Assembly: GCA_937900875.1 (NCBI GenBank)
Contig: CALCGD010000226.1
Coordinates: forward strand, 1-38,506
Origin: an uncultured Flavobacteriales bacterium
GTDB lineage: Bacteria > Bacteroidota > Bacteroidia > UBA10329
Direction of reading: 5' to 3'
DNA length: 38,506 nt
Below, in pieces: positions 15,897 through 24,044 of the stretch. The notes beneath the pieces were generated by a model. The model saw nothing but the letters and a program-made list of their open reading frames with translations. It did no database searches and was not told where the DNA came from. The stretch's first letter is position 1. Every line of letters begins with the position of its first letter. Made by a program: the position numbers and the translations under genes.

Positions 15897-17714
15897 ATGA
15901 AAAATCTAATTACCTTTTTTGGGGTGATGCTGTTTTTTGCATCATCCGTATTCGCACAAACCAGTGGCGGTCCAGATGCCTTCGGCTATACTTGGAAAGA
16001 CAGTAATGATCCCAATGGCCCAAATTATAGCTGGCTAAATATTCAGGATGTAGGCGTTCAGGTCACTGGGCTTACTGATGATAATGCCACAACCGTTATT
16101 CCGATGGGCATGGATTTTCATTTCTATTGGTACGATGTAAATGAACTCGTAATAGGATCTAATGGCTGGGTGAGTTTTGATCAAGTGTCGAATATTGCCC
16201 ATTGCTTTCCCACCATTCCGGCCCCTGGTGGGGCTAGCGATAACTATTTAGCCCCACTTATGACAGACTTAATCATGAATGCTGCGGGCACCAATGCATC
16301 TGTATACTACTGGCACGATAGCAGCAATGACAGATTCGTAATATCTTATTTAGATGTGCCTTGGTGGCAGCAAGCCGCTCCAGGATATATTGGCGAAAAC
16401 ACTTTTCAAATCATCTTATCAAATCAAGATTCAAGTATCACTTTCCAGTACAAAGATTTAGATCAAGCTGCCTTGCTAGATAATGTTGGGTGCGCTGCTG
16501 ATTTAATTATCGGAATGGAGAATATTACGGGAAACATTGGCCTTGGTTTGGGCCAGTTTACAGAAGTAGTTCCGAATGATTTGTACGCGGTTAAGTTTTA
16601 CGCTCCACAAGTGGCGTTGATTAGCATTCCAGATATAACTCCATTATGGAATGAGAACACTGATAATAAGGCCGTGTTTATTCAAAGCAATCTCGACTAC
16701 AACATTTCATCCACTGTTAAAAATGTAGGGAATGCGGATGTAACAACCGCCATTACAGTGAGCACGGAATTAGAAAATCTAGCGCTCGTTTCAGCATACA
16801 CAAGTACCGACAATCTTTCTGGATTAACGGCTGGGGCCTCAGCAGCAGTCAACTATACGCAACCAGTTAATTTAAGTCCAGGTCAGTATTATTTTAATGT
16901 GCAAACGTCCAATGGTTCTGACATTAACCCCGGAAACAACATGCGGGTAACGGAGATTAATTCGGTTGATGTAACCGCACCAGATGTGGTTTTGAGTTAC
17001 GCTAGCCAGAACATACCAGACGGAAATGTCGGTTGGACAGGAGGTGGAGGCATGGCCATATATGTTGAGCCGCCAGTTTACCCAGCTACGCTCACCGCTG
17101 TAGATATTTTTGTGGCCTCAGGATTAAATGGGGCGGATGCCTTTATTGTTCAAGTGCTGGATACCGATGGACCAAATGGTTTGCCAGGCACGATATTGGC
17201 GCAAGTAGATGTTTCCGCACTAAGCTATACTCCAGATGCCTGGGTAAATGTTCCTTTGCCTTTGGCTGAAACAGTTTCTTCAGGAGGCGTTTATCTTGGT
17301 TTTATCCACACGGCTGATGGCGTTTTCTTAGGTACAGAAACTGCAGCCGCAGGTCCAATTTCTAGGAGGAGCTATGAGTTTGTAGGCGGGTCTTGGGCAG
17401 CATACCGAGAGAACACCAATGTTGATTTACTGATTAATGGACATTTCAGCTTTTTAAGCGTGGGTGTACAAGAAGCTAATCCGATAGCTGGGTTCAACAT
17501 TTATCCAAACCCGAACAATGGAGTTTTCTTTATTGAAGCGGCCCTTGATGAAGCTAGTATTCAGGTGTTCGATGTATTAGGAAAAGAGATTTTGGCAACT
17601 ATTACAAAGACAAATACCGGTGCAAGCATTTCAATTGAAGCGCAACCAGGTAGTTACTTAGTTCAGATTGTTAATGCGTCTGGTGTTAGAACACAACGAA
17701 TTTCACTGTACTAA
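15897..17714 (+). CDS. Secreted surface protein with T9SS type A sorting domain
   Basis: 605 aa from ATG 15897 (MKNLITFFGVMLFFASSVFAQ, a clean signal peptide); the ORF-track start at 15756 lies inside the preceding gene. Residues 20-245 resemble a metallophosphatase-adjacent or PKD-less adhesive domain with DNATTVIPMGMDFHFYWYDVNELVIGSNGWVSFD, common in Bacteroidota surface proteins. A CARDB-like segment follows (YNISSTVKNVGNADVTTAITVST), then a jelly-roll region. The C-terminus (GFNIYPNPNNGVFFIEAALDEASIQVFDVLGKEILATI...GSYLVQIVNASGVRTQRISLY) is a T9SS type A sorting domain, cleaved on export and anchored to A-LPS in characterised species. No enzymatic motif seen; likely structural or adhesive. 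Followed by a strong terminator. Confidence 0.88.
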   Translation: MKNLITFFGVMLFFASSVFAQTSGGPDAFGYTWKDSNDPNGPNYSWLNIQDVGVQVTGLTDDNATTVIPMGMDFHFYWYDVNELVIGSNGWVSFDQVSNIAHCFPTIPAPGGASDNYLAPLMTDLIMNAAGTNASVYYWHDSSNDRFVISYLDVPWWQQAAPGYIGENTFQIILSNQDSSITFQYKDLDQAALLDNVGCAADLIIGMENITGNIGLGLGQFTEVVPNDLYAVKFYAPQVALISIPDITPLWNENTDNKAVFIQSNLDYNISSTVKNVGNADVTTAITVSTELENLALVSAYTSTDNLSGLTAGASAAVNYTQPVNLSPGQYYFNVQTSNGSDINPGNNMRVTEINSVDVTAPDVVLSYASQNIPDGNVGWTGGGGMAIYVEPPVYPATLTAVDIFVASGLNGADAFIVQVLDTDGPNGLPGTILAQVDVSALSYTPDAWVNVPLPLAETVSSGGVYLGFIHTADGVFLGTETAAAGPISRRSYEFVGGSWAAYRENTNVDLLINGHFSFLSVGVQEANPIAGFNIYPNPNNGVFFIEAALDEASIQVFDVLGKEILATITKTNTGASISIEAQPGSYLVQIVNASGVRTQRISLY

Positions 17715-17735
17715 ATAAAGTAAAATTCACATTGA

Positions 17736-17764
17736 AAGGCCTGCAGTTAAAGCAGGCCTTTTTT
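17736..17764 (+). terminator. Rho-independent terminator
   Basis: Perfect 9-bp stem AAGGCCTGC / GCAGGCCTT with a 7-base loop (AGTTAAA), followed by a run of T, 21 bases after the T9SS gene stop. It closes the hydrolase / sugar dehydrogenase / T9SS unit. Confidence 0.93.
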
Positions 17765-17805
17765 ATTTTCGCGAACAAAATGCAGTATTAAAACATTTTA
17801 GTGAG

Positions 17806-18156
17806 ATGAACATATTTTTCAAAATCATAATATCGTCACTGGCAGTTTTTCTAACTGCCGAAATTCTTCCTGAGGTTGAGGTGACGAATTACATTGCTGC
17901 CATTTGGGTGGCATTGGTTTTAGCGCTGCTAAACGGATTGCTAAAACCAATACTTGTATTACTGACAATACCCGTTACCATTCTGTCACTCGGCTTATTC
18001 CTGCTTGTGATTAATGCCGCAATTATACTCCTAGCAGATAGAATGGTTGATGGTTTTACGGTTGGTGGCTTCTGGTATGCACTACTATTCAGCTTAGTCT
18101 TGTCGGTTATCACATCTCTTTTAGAAACCCTTGGTAAAAAGTCTAAAAAGGATTGA
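17806..18156 (+). CDS. Phage holin-family (YvlD-like) small membrane protein
   Basis: 116 aa with four TM helices (IFFKIIISSLAVFLTAEIL; YIAAIWVALVLALLNGLL; ILVLLTIPVTILSLGLFLLVINAAIIL; WYALLFSLVLSVITSLL). The NGLLKPILVLLTIPVTILSLGLFLLVINA segment is typical of the PF04020 'mycobacterial phage holin 4 superfamily' proteins, which despite the name are ordinary chromosomal inner-membrane proteins of unknown function. There are no phage genes around it. Its TGA overlaps the TTG start of the cupin gene (TTGA). Confidence 0.85.
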   Translation: MNIFFKIIISSLAVFLTAEILPEVEVTNYIAAIWVALVLALLNGLLKPILVLLTIPVTILSLGLFLLVINAAIILLADRMVDGFTVGGFWYALLFSLVLSVITSLLETLGKKSKKD

Positions 18157-18641
18157 GCAAGGTTAGTAAGTACGTCAAAGGGCTTTGCCTACAACCCCAT
18201 CCCGAAGGAGGTTTTTATTCGGAAACCTATCGTTCGGTCGAGACTCTAACTGTTTCAGATGTTGGAGAGAGAAGCTTCTCTACAGGAATATACTTCCTTC
18301 TCACCAAGGATAATTTTTCTGCTTTTCATAGAATTAGGAGTGACGAAATGTGGCATTTCTATGATGGAGATGGACTTGTTATCCACGAGATCGACCACGC
18401 TGGAAAGCACATAAAACATCATCTTGGGTTGAATTTAGAATCAGGACAAAAACCTCAGCTAGTGATTCCTGCAAATAGTTGGTTTGCGTCAGAAGTAGTT
18501 GATAGTGGAGAATGGTGTTTGGTAGGCTGTACGGTATCTCCGGGCTTCGATTTTGCTGATTTTGAATTAGCTGATCGCGATGAGCTTTTGAAAATTTATC
18601 CTCATCATGCGTCAGTAATTACTTCGCTAACTAGAACCTAA
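18153..18641 (+). CDS. DUF985 cupin-domain protein, TTG start
   Basis: 162-aa soluble single-cupin protein of the DUF985 (PF06172) family: YVKGLCLQPHPEGGFYSETYRS, STGIYFLLTKDNFSAFHRIRSDEMWHFYDGDGLVIHEI, QLVIPANSWFASEV, WCLVGCTVSPGFDFADFELADRDELL. The HPEGG and SDEMWHFYxGD motifs are hallmarks, and the ExW-H residues probably bind a metal. Its enzyme role is not firmly known. The start is TTG at 18153, overlapping the upstream TGA in TTGA; no ATG lies before the conserved N-terminus. Probably co-translated with the holin-like gene. Confidence 0.88.
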   Translation: MSKVSKYVKGLCLQPHPEGGFYSETYRSVETLTVSDVGERSFSTGIYFLLTKDNFSAFHRIRSDEMWHFYDGDGLVIHEIDHAGKHIKHHLGLNLESGQKPQLVIPANSWFASEVVDSGEWCLVGCTVSPGFDFADFELADRDELLKIYPHHASVITSLTRT

Positions 18642-18644
18642 ACT

Positions 18645-18652
18645 TATCTTCG
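18645..18652 (+). promoter_or_regulatory. -7-like element just upstream of the DjlA-like gene
   Basis: TATCTTCGC fits TAnnTTYGC and ends 6 bases before the ATG at 18659, so a transcript would have almost no leader. No -33 TTG at the right spacing was found; it may be a weak promoter or chance. Confidence 0.35.
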
Positions 18653-18658
18653 CACGCA

Positions 18659-19408
18659 ATGGCTAAGTATGCAAAATGGCTTGGAGGAACATTTGGTTGG
18701 GCGTTTGGTGGCCCCATAGGCGCGCTATTAGGTTTTGCCCTCGGTACTCTTTATGATAAAGCGGGAAGTGATGTGTTGGAGTGGGGTGAACCAAGGATAG
18801 ACTCAGGACGCCAAACTCGAACCACAACTGGAGATTTCGAAGCTTCACTGCTCATCCTCACGGCAGCAGTAATGAAGGCCGACAATGCCGTAAAGAAATC
18901 TGAGCTTGAATTTGTAAAGCAGTTTTTGAACGGCCAATTTGGCCCTGAAAAAGCAGGTCAGCAACTTCTTTTACTCCGAGAAATTCTTAAAAACCCAATT
19001 GAAATTAGACAGGTGAGCATGCAGATTCGGTCGTTTATGGACCATGCTTCACGTTTACAGCTAATGCATTACTTGTTTCAGTTGGCAAATGCAGACAAGG
19101 AAATACATGGCAGCGAGTTAGATATGCTTACGCGAATTGCCTCTTATATGGGCATTAGCAAGAAAGACTTTATGTCTATTAAGGCCATGTTTTTGGTTCA
19201 AAACGATGCAAGTGTTTATACCATTTTAGAAATTTCGCAAAGTGCTACAGACGATGAAGTGAAGAAAGCATATCGTAAAATGGCAGTAAAATATCATCCA
19301 GATAAGGTAAGTCACTTAGGTGCGGAGCACCAAAATGCCGCAAAGGAAAAATTCCAAGCATTAACGGAAGCTTACGAAAGAATTAAGAAGGAACGCAGGA
19401 TAAAGTAA
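18659..19408 (+). CDS. DjlA-like co-chaperone (TerB plus DnaJ domain)
   Basis: 249 aa. A glycine-rich hydrophobic N-terminus (WLGGTFGWAFGGPIGALLGFALGTLYD) can sit in the membrane as in E. coli DjlA. A TerB-like helical domain covers about 60-175 (LLILTAAVMKADNAVKKSELEFVKQFL; LMHYLFQLANADKEIHGSELDMLTRIASYMGI). The C-terminal J-domain covers about 183-249, with YTILEISQSATDDEVKKAYRKMAVKYHPDKV and the HPD motif needed to stimulate DnaK ATPase. So it likely recruits DnaK to the inner membrane. Its TAA directly abuts the TAA of the convergent mini T9SS gene (TAATTA). Confidence 0.9.
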   Translation: MAKYAKWLGGTFGWAFGGPIGALLGFALGTLYDKAGSDVLEWGEPRIDSGRQTRTTTGDFEASLLILTAAVMKADNAVKKSELEFVKQFLNGQFGPEKAGQQLLLLREILKNPIEIRQVSMQIRSFMDHASRLQLMHYLFQLANADKEIHGSELDMLTRIASYMGISKKDFMSIKAMFLVQNDASVYTILEISQSATDDEVKKAYRKMAVKYHPDKVSHLGAEHQNAAKEKFQALTEAYERIKKERRIK

Positions 19409-19762
19409 TTAGTCAATCTGCATTCTGCGGGTAACTATTTCACCTTTTTTCTCGTCCAAAATTTGGATTACATACAACCCTTTTTCTAAAGTAGACAAGT
19501 CGATTTTCGCACCGTGGTCTCCGAGTATTTTAAGCTCGAAAACCTTTTCGCCTATCACATTAAAAACCATAACATTTAAAGAAGCAGAGCTTCCACTAAT
19601 CATCACGTTAAATACACCATTGTTTGGGTTGGGGTAAATCTTAGCATCCCACTCAGGGCTGGTATCAACTATTCTCTCAATGCCATTAAAGCCTGAGTAA
19701 AGCTCAGCTAAGGCTGGGCTTGCAAGCATTACTGGGATAATAAAGAGTAGCAGTCGTTTCAT
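19409..19762 (-). CDS. Small secreted protein consisting almost only of a T9SS type A sorting domain
   Basis: 117 aa: signal peptide MKRLLLFIIPVMLASPALA, a spacer of about 20 residues (ELYSGFNGIERIVDTSPEWDA), then a full T9SS C-terminal domain (KIYPNPNNGVFNVMISGSSASLNVMVFNVIGEKVFELKILGDHGAKIDLSTLEKGLYVIQILDEKKGEIVTRRMQID). There is no room for a passenger domain. It could be a genuine mini-protein or a remnant of a larger cargo gene, but its frame is intact and it has its own signal peptide. Convergent with the DjlA-like gene, with no bases between the stop codons. Confidence 0.85.
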   Translation of the reverse strand: MKRLLLFIIPVMLASPALAELYSGFNGIERIVDTSPEWDAKIYPNPNNGVFNVMISGSSASLNVMVFNVIGEKVFELKILGDHGAKIDLSTLEKGLYVIQILDEKKGEIVTRRMQID

Positions 19763-19820
19763 CGGGAGCTAATGTATTGGAGCTTTTTCTTAATTAAAAT
19801 ACGTAGTTCGTTAAGGAATG

Positions 19821-20435
19821 TTAAGGTCGTTCGTCTAAAACACAATCTAGGTTGGCAATAATTTCAAGCATCTCGTTTTCAATTGTTTTGCCTTTATCCT
19901 TCGCATACCATTTCTGTACCATAATGCCAATTTCTTCCGAATTCATGCCTTTTTCGTACTTGCCAACCCGTACCATTTCTTGAATTTCAGATGGTCTTGG
20001 TCCCCAAGTTCCAATTTCATTCATGGTAGAATCTAGCACCACTAGCTTTGGAATAGCCTGACCACCATTGGTTAAATACTGGTCCATAACATCAAGATTC
20101 TGGTCTCTTAAAAGAATTCGAAGCTGAATATTTGGCGAACTCTCAGCCATCTTATTCAAGAATGGAAGGTTTTGAGAGGCATCACCACACCATCCTTCAG
20201 ACAATACCAACCAATTTACTGGGCATTTTAGAGATTCTAGCTTTTGCTTTAAATCACTGCTCAGTTCAATAGACTTGTCCCATCGATTCATTCTATGTAC
20301 GTTCATTTTTGTGTGTTGAACGTATTCTTCAGAATTTTTCGGCCCCGTAGTTTCTCCTTTGGCTAGCTTCTTATCCACCAAGTTGCGGTATTCTAAGTAG
20401 GTATAACCGCTTTCAAATTGTTCCTTCGTAATCAT
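19821..20435 (-). CDS. Thioredoxin-fold protein with a monothiol WCGDA site
   Basis: 204-aa cytoplasmic protein of the Thioredoxin_9 type common in Bacteroidota. A helical N-terminal part (1-65) precedes a thioredoxin fold with VNWLVLSEGWCGDASQNLPFL (C83; the second Cys of the usual CxxC is Ala86), LRILLRDQNLDVMDQYLTNGGQAIPKLVVLDS with the cis-Pro, and GTWGPRPSEIQEMV. With one cysteine a classical dithiol exchange is unlikely; a monothiol or bacillithiol/glutathione-type role is possible. Divergent from mnmD, with 27 bp between the start codons. Confidence 0.85.
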   Translation of the reverse strand: MITKEQFESGYTYLEYRNLVDKKLAKGETTGPKNSEEYVQHTKMNVHRMNRWDKSIELSSDLKQKLESLKCPVNWLVLSEGWCGDASQNLPFLNKMAESSPNIQLRILLRDQNLDVMDQYLTNGGQAIPKLVVLDSTMNEIGTWGPRPSEIQEMVRVGKYEKGMNSEEIGIMVQKWYAKDKGKTIENEMLEIIANLDCVLDERP

Positions 20436-20462
20436 GTCTTTAAATCTTATTGTTCCTTCTTA

Positions 20463-21155
20463 ATGAGTGATTCTTTGCTGTCTAATTCGTCTCTCGAAAT
20501 TGTTGCTACCAAGGATGGGTCTCAAACCGTGCTCAATAAAGAGCTTGGTTCAACATATCATTCACGGCACGGAGCATTTACAGAATCACAACACGTTTTT
20601 ATAGGTAAAGGTTTGCGAAAGCTCGTAGATAATGGTGTGATGAAAATCACTTTGCTTGAAATGGGATTTGGGACTGGTCTGAATGCCCTTCTGACGTTTC
20701 AGGCAGTTCTAGGTACAAAAGTGGAGATTGATTACCACGGTTTAGAGGTGAATCCGTTACCAGCATCTCTTATGAAAAACTATACTTTGCCGGAAGATTC
20801 GGTAATGATGGCGCGTCAGTTTGAAGCCATGCACTCCAGTAGTTGGAATGAAGCGACTGCAATTTCGGACCAGTTTATGCTAACAAAACACCAGGTAGCG
20901 TTGCAACATTATCACCCAAACGTAAATTTCAACTTGGTGTATTATGATGCATTTGAACCAGAAACACAGCCTGAATTGTGGACAATAGAAGTTTTTGGAA
21001 AATTGCATTCTTGGATGAGCCAAGGAGGGATACTAACCACCTATTGCTGCAAGGGATATGTTAAACGTAATATGATTGCTGCTGGATTTGAAGTGGAAAA
21101 AGTACCTGGTCCACCTGGAAAGCGTGAAATGATCTGTGCTACAAAACCGTTATAA
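20463..21155 (+). CDS. mnmD: tRNA 5-aminomethyl-2-thiouridine methyltransferase (MnmD, MnmC N-domain family)
   Basis: 230 aa from ATG 20463 (MSDSLLSNSSLEIVATKDGSQTVLNKELGSTYHSRHGAFTESQHVFI). It methylates nm5s2U to mnm5s2U at the wobble base of tRNAs for Lys, Glu and Gln. Seen: the DUF752-type opening with YHSRHGAFTESQHVFI, a SAM-binding LLEMGFGTGLNALLTF, and the catalytic region YDAFEPETQPELWTIEVFGKL with ILTTYCCKGYVKRNMIAAGFEVEKVPGPPGKREMICA. The longer ORF-track start (20418) would run into the divergent thioredoxin gene and adds an atypical N-terminus, so I rejected it. The FAD oxidase half of MnmC is absent, as in other MnmD-type enzymes. mnmA, from the same wobble pathway, is 1 kb downstream. 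Confidence 0.88.
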   Translation: MSDSLLSNSSLEIVATKDGSQTVLNKELGSTYHSRHGAFTESQHVFIGKGLRKLVDNGVMKITLLEMGFGTGLNALLTFQAVLGTKVEIDYHGLEVNPLPASLMKNYTLPEDSVMMARQFEAMHSSSWNEATAISDQFMLTKHQVALQHYHPNVNFNLVYYDAFEPETQPELWTIEVFGKLHSWMSQGGILTTYCCKGYVKRNMIAAGFEVEKVPGPPGKREMICATKPL

Positions 21156-21159
21156 CTGT

Positions 21160-21191
21160 TGCCATTAGCACAAACCCAAAGCTTATCTTTG
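21160..21191 (+). promoter_or_regulatory. Bacteroidota-type promoter for the YwqK-mnmA operon
   Basis: TTG at 21160-21162, a 21-base spacer, then TATCTTTG at 21184-21191, an exact match to TTG-N17-23-TAnnTTTG. The ATG at 21200 starts 8 bases after it, so the transcript would have only a few untranslated bases. Confidence 0.65.
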
Positions 21192-21199
21192 ACAAATAG

Positions 21200-22222
21200 A
21201 TGAATACCTTTTTCAGAAGCATAATCCTTTCCTCATTCCTTCTAATTGTATGCACAACCTTTTCGGTTGCGCAAGACATTAATATGACCGATCCTAACGG
21301 TCTCAAACAAGGTAAGTGGGAAAAGCGATATCCTAATCAAAAGCTACGCTATCAGGGTCAGTTTAAGGACGATAAACCTTTTGGGCTTTTTCAGTATTTC
21401 TACAATAACGGAAGTCTTCAAGCCACTAATAACCACGTTGGAGATGGTTCGGTTGCCAATCACGTCTATCATAAAAACGGAAAGATTAAAGCCAAAGGTC
21501 TCTACGTAGAGATGAAGAAAGATAGCCTGTGGCAGTATTTCAATGAAGACGAATTACTGGTTTTGGAAGAATCTTACGTGATGGATACCCTAAATGGCTC
21601 GAAAAGGACATTTTATGCTAACAAACAGCTTGGCGAAGAAACCTACTATACCATGGGCGTGAAGAATGGTGTATGGAAAAAGTTTTTTGATGATGGAAAA
21701 CCGTGGGTTGATACAAACTATGAGAACGGAAATTTGCACGGTTCCTTTAAAATGTATGGCGAAAAAGGAAAGCCAAAGGTTCAGGGAAAGTATCACAAAG
21801 GAATACGAGTAGGAGTTTGGCTAAATTTCAATGCAAATGGCTCCGTTTATACGCAGGATGTTTATAATAATGGTGTGCTTAAATCCACAAAGCGGGAGAA
21901 TGGAGAGTTTACTGACTATTACGATAGTGAGATTCCGAAAAGCATATACAATTACAAGAAAGGAAATCGAGAGGGAGAATTTCAAGAGTTTTATGACATT
22001 GGAGAGTTCGTTCAGGAGAAAACACCGGGCAAAATGGGCGGTCCAGATGAGATTACTGAACAACTAGTTGGAACTAAGGTTAAAGTGAAAGGTTGGTATC
22101 ACGAAGACCTATTGAATGGAAAGGTTACCTACTTTAATGAAGATGGTAGTACCAACAAGATTGAAGTTTGGGAAAATGGAGTACTTGTAAGTACAATAGA
22201 TTGGGAGGAAAAGAAGCAATGA
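21200..22222 (+). CDS. Secreted MORN-like repeat protein (YwqK-like)
   Basis: 340 aa, signal peptide MNTFFRSIILSSFLLIVCTTFSVAQ, then around eight to ten repeats of the toxin-antitoxin 'YwqK' MORN_2 type: KQGKWEKRYPNQKLRYQGQFKDDKPFGLFQYFYNNGSLQ, KNGKIKAKGLYVEMKKDSLWQYFNED, KNGVWKKFFDDGKPWVDTNYENGNLHGSFKMYGEKGKPKVQGKYHKG, and so on. This gives an elongated beta-solenoid-like hairpin ladder. Although the family is often labelled antitoxin, there is no toxin next to it, and this one is exported; its role is unknown. Its TGA overlaps the mnmA ATG (ATGA at 22219), so mnmA translation is coupled to it. Confidence 0.85.
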   Translation: MNTFFRSIILSSFLLIVCTTFSVAQDINMTDPNGLKQGKWEKRYPNQKLRYQGQFKDDKPFGLFQYFYNNGSLQATNNHVGDGSVANHVYHKNGKIKAKGLYVEMKKDSLWQYFNEDELLVLEESYVMDTLNGSKRTFYANKQLGEETYYTMGVKNGVWKKFFDDGKPWVDTNYENGNLHGSFKMYGEKGKPKVQGKYHKGIRVGVWLNFNANGSVYTQDVYNNGVLKSTKRENGEFTDYYDSEIPKSIYNYKKGNREGEFQEFYDIGEFVQEKTPGKMGGPDEITEQLVGTKVKVKGWYHEDLLNGKVTYFNEDGSTNKIEVWENGVLVSTIDWEEKKQ

Positions 22223-23310
22223 GTAAGGGCAAAGTTTTAGTAGCTATGAGTGGTGGTCTCGACAGTTCTGTTGTGGCCATGATGCTGCATAATGAAGGTT
22301 ACGAGGTGGTTGGAGTTACCATGAAAACATGGGATTATGCGTCTGCCGGAGGCAGTACCAAAACTACGGGCTGCTGCAGTTTGGATGACATAAATGATGC
22401 GCGTCAAATGGCCGTTGATTTTGGATTTCCCCATATCATTATCGATATCAGAGAAGAGTTTGGCGATTATATCATTGACAATTTCGTGGATGAATATGTG
22501 GCTGGAAGAACTCCCAATCCTTGTGTGTTGTGTAACACGCACATTAAGTGGGACGCTTTATTGAAACGAGCGGATCAGTTGGATTGCGAGTTCATTGCTA
22601 CAGGTCATTATGCTCAAGTAAGAGAAGAAAACGGCCGATACGTAATTTCAAAAGGGGTCGATCAATCAAAAGATCAGTCATATGTTCTTTGGGGCTTAAG
22701 TCAAGAAAATTTGGCTCGCACAATCTTCCCGCTTGGAAAAATGCACAAAAAAGACATTAGGCAAGTGGCGCTAGATAGCGGTTATGAAGCAATAGCTAAA
22801 AAGAGCGAGAGTTATGAGATATGCTTTATTCCTGATAACGACTATAGAGGGTTTTTGAAACGTAGAGTTAAAGGACTTGAAGAATCTGTTGATGGTGGTC
22901 TATTTGTTGATAAAAACGGGAATGTGCTTGGCAAGCACAAGGGATATCCATTCTATACAATTGGGCAGAGAAAAGGTTTGGAAATAGCTTTAGGAGAACC
23001 TATGTATGTTACTGGTATTCATCCAGATACGAATACTGTTACGTTAGGACTGGTTGATGATTTATTGAAGACCGAAATGACGGTTCGGGGTATGAATTTG
23101 GTGAAGTATGCTGAGCTACCACAATCGATTGAAGCGATGGTTAAGGTTAGATACAAACATGCTGGAAGCAAGGCACTAGTAGAGCAACGAGGTGCAGAAA
23201 TGTACGTTAGGTTTTATGAGGAGGTAAGTGCAATTGCTCCAGGCCAATCGGCAGTGTTTTACGAAGGAGATGATGTGATAGGAGGCGGATTTATTAAGAA
23301 AGATCATTGA
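22219..23310 (+). CDS. mnmA: tRNA-specific 2-thiouridylase MnmA
   Basis: 363 aa from ATG 22219 (MSKGKVLVAMSGGLDSSVVAMML); the ORF-track start at 22168 lies in the upstream gene. MnmA adenylates U34 of tRNAs for Lys, Glu and Gln and transfers sulfur to its C2, giving s2U. Seen: the PP-loop MSGGLDSS, the nucleophile cysteine in GRTPNPCVLCNTHIKWD, the second catalytic cysteine in SESYEICFIPDNDYRGFL, and a C-terminal beta-barrel with APGQSAVFYEGDDVIGGGFI. Two features at the N-terminus (TWDYASAGGSTKTTGCCSLDDINDARQMA) are typical of Bacteroidota MnmA. Overlaps the YwqK gene (ATGA) and the lipoprotein gene (TTGA). It pairs with mnmD, found 1 kb upstream. Confidence 0.96.
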   Translation: MSKGKVLVAMSGGLDSSVVAMMLHNEGYEVVGVTMKTWDYASAGGSTKTTGCCSLDDINDARQMAVDFGFPHIIIDIREEFGDYIIDNFVDEYVAGRTPNPCVLCNTHIKWDALLKRADQLDCEFIATGHYAQVREENGRYVISKGVDQSKDQSYVLWGLSQENLARTIFPLGKMHKKDIRQVALDSGYEAIAKKSESYEICFIPDNDYRGFLKRRVKGLEESVDGGLFVDKNGNVLGKHKGYPFYTIGQRKGLEIALGEPMYVTGIHPDTNTVTLGLVDDLLKTEMTVRGMNLVKYAELPQSIEAMVKVRYKHAGSKALVEQRGAEMYVRFYEEVSAIAPGQSAVFYEGDDVIGGGFIKKDH

Positions 23311-24044
23311 AAAAAGTAGCTGCAATATTTTGTGTGATTAGTTTGGGTTTAAGCTCATGCTACCTCGAGGATACTGAGCTTCCATTCATCGGATACGAGT
23401 ATTTCCCGACCGAGATAGGCACATATGTGGAATACCAAGTTGATTCTGTTTGGCAAGATGACCCAATTGGACCAATAGGATCTGCTGAAGCACATTATTT
23501 GCTTAAAGACGTAAACGAATCCACTTTTCTGGATGAAGAAAATCGGCCTGCTATACGAGTAGAGCGATATTGGAAACAAGACACTCAGGCCGATTTTACC
23601 GATATCAAAGACGTTTGGCATAGAACCAGAACTCCTGAAATAGCAGAACAAAATGAAGAAAATGTAGTGTTCATTAAGCACAATTTCCCTGTAAAAGCAG
23701 GTAAAACGTGGGATGGTAATAGCAAGAATACTTTGCAGTCTTTGCAGCAGAGCTATCATCAAAATACCGTACCCGAAGTTTGGGAGTACGTTTATCAAAA
23801 TGTGCACGAACCATATACTGTCAATGGTTTTACATTCGACTCAACGGTAACCGTGTTGCAACTTGATAGACCTGCAGTTTTAGGCTTAAATGTGTTTGCA
23901 AAAGAAGTTTATGCGAAGGATATTGGCCTCGTGCACAAGCAACTGCGCATATATGATATTCAGCCTGTAACAACTGGAAATCCTGCCGATTTAGACAGTG
24001 TAGGATTCACTTTTGAGATGGTAATTACAGATTATGGCCCTTGA
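23307..24044 (+). CDS. Predicted lipoprotein of unknown function, TTG start
   Basis: 245 aa. The lipoprotein signal peptide (KKVAAIFCVISLGLSSC, lipobox LSSC, Cys18) requires the TTG at 23307 as start; no ATG precedes it. The mature protein (IGYEYFPTEIGTYVEYQVDSVWQDDPIG, RVERYWKQDT, KAGKTWDGN, DIGLVHKQL) is a beta-rich fold seen in Bacteroidota lipoproteins, of unassigned function. It starts in a TTGA overlap with mnmA's TGA and ends in a TTGA overlap with the S8 protease, so all three are one translation-coupled unit. Confidence 0.82.
   Translation: MKKVAAIFCVISLGLSSCYLEDTELPFIGYEYFPTEIGTYVEYQVDSVWQDDPIGPIGSAEAHYLLKDVNESTFLDEENRPAIRVERYWKQDTQADFTDIKDVWHRTRTPEIAEQNEENVVFIKHNFPVKAGKTWDGNSKNTLQSLQQSYHQNTVPEVWEYVYQNVHEPYTVNGFTFDSTVTVLQLDRPAVLGLNVFAKEVYAKDIGLVHKQLRIYDIQPVTTGNPADLDSVGFTFEMVITDYGP

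Noticed and set aside
17806-18156. Prophage or lysis module because of the holin label
   Set aside because: PF04020-type proteins are chromosomal and no other phage gene is around.
21200-22222. Toxin-antitoxin system because YwqK proteins are sometimes called antitoxins
   Set aside because: The protein is secreted with MORN-like repeats and has no toxin partner; mnmA is next to it.
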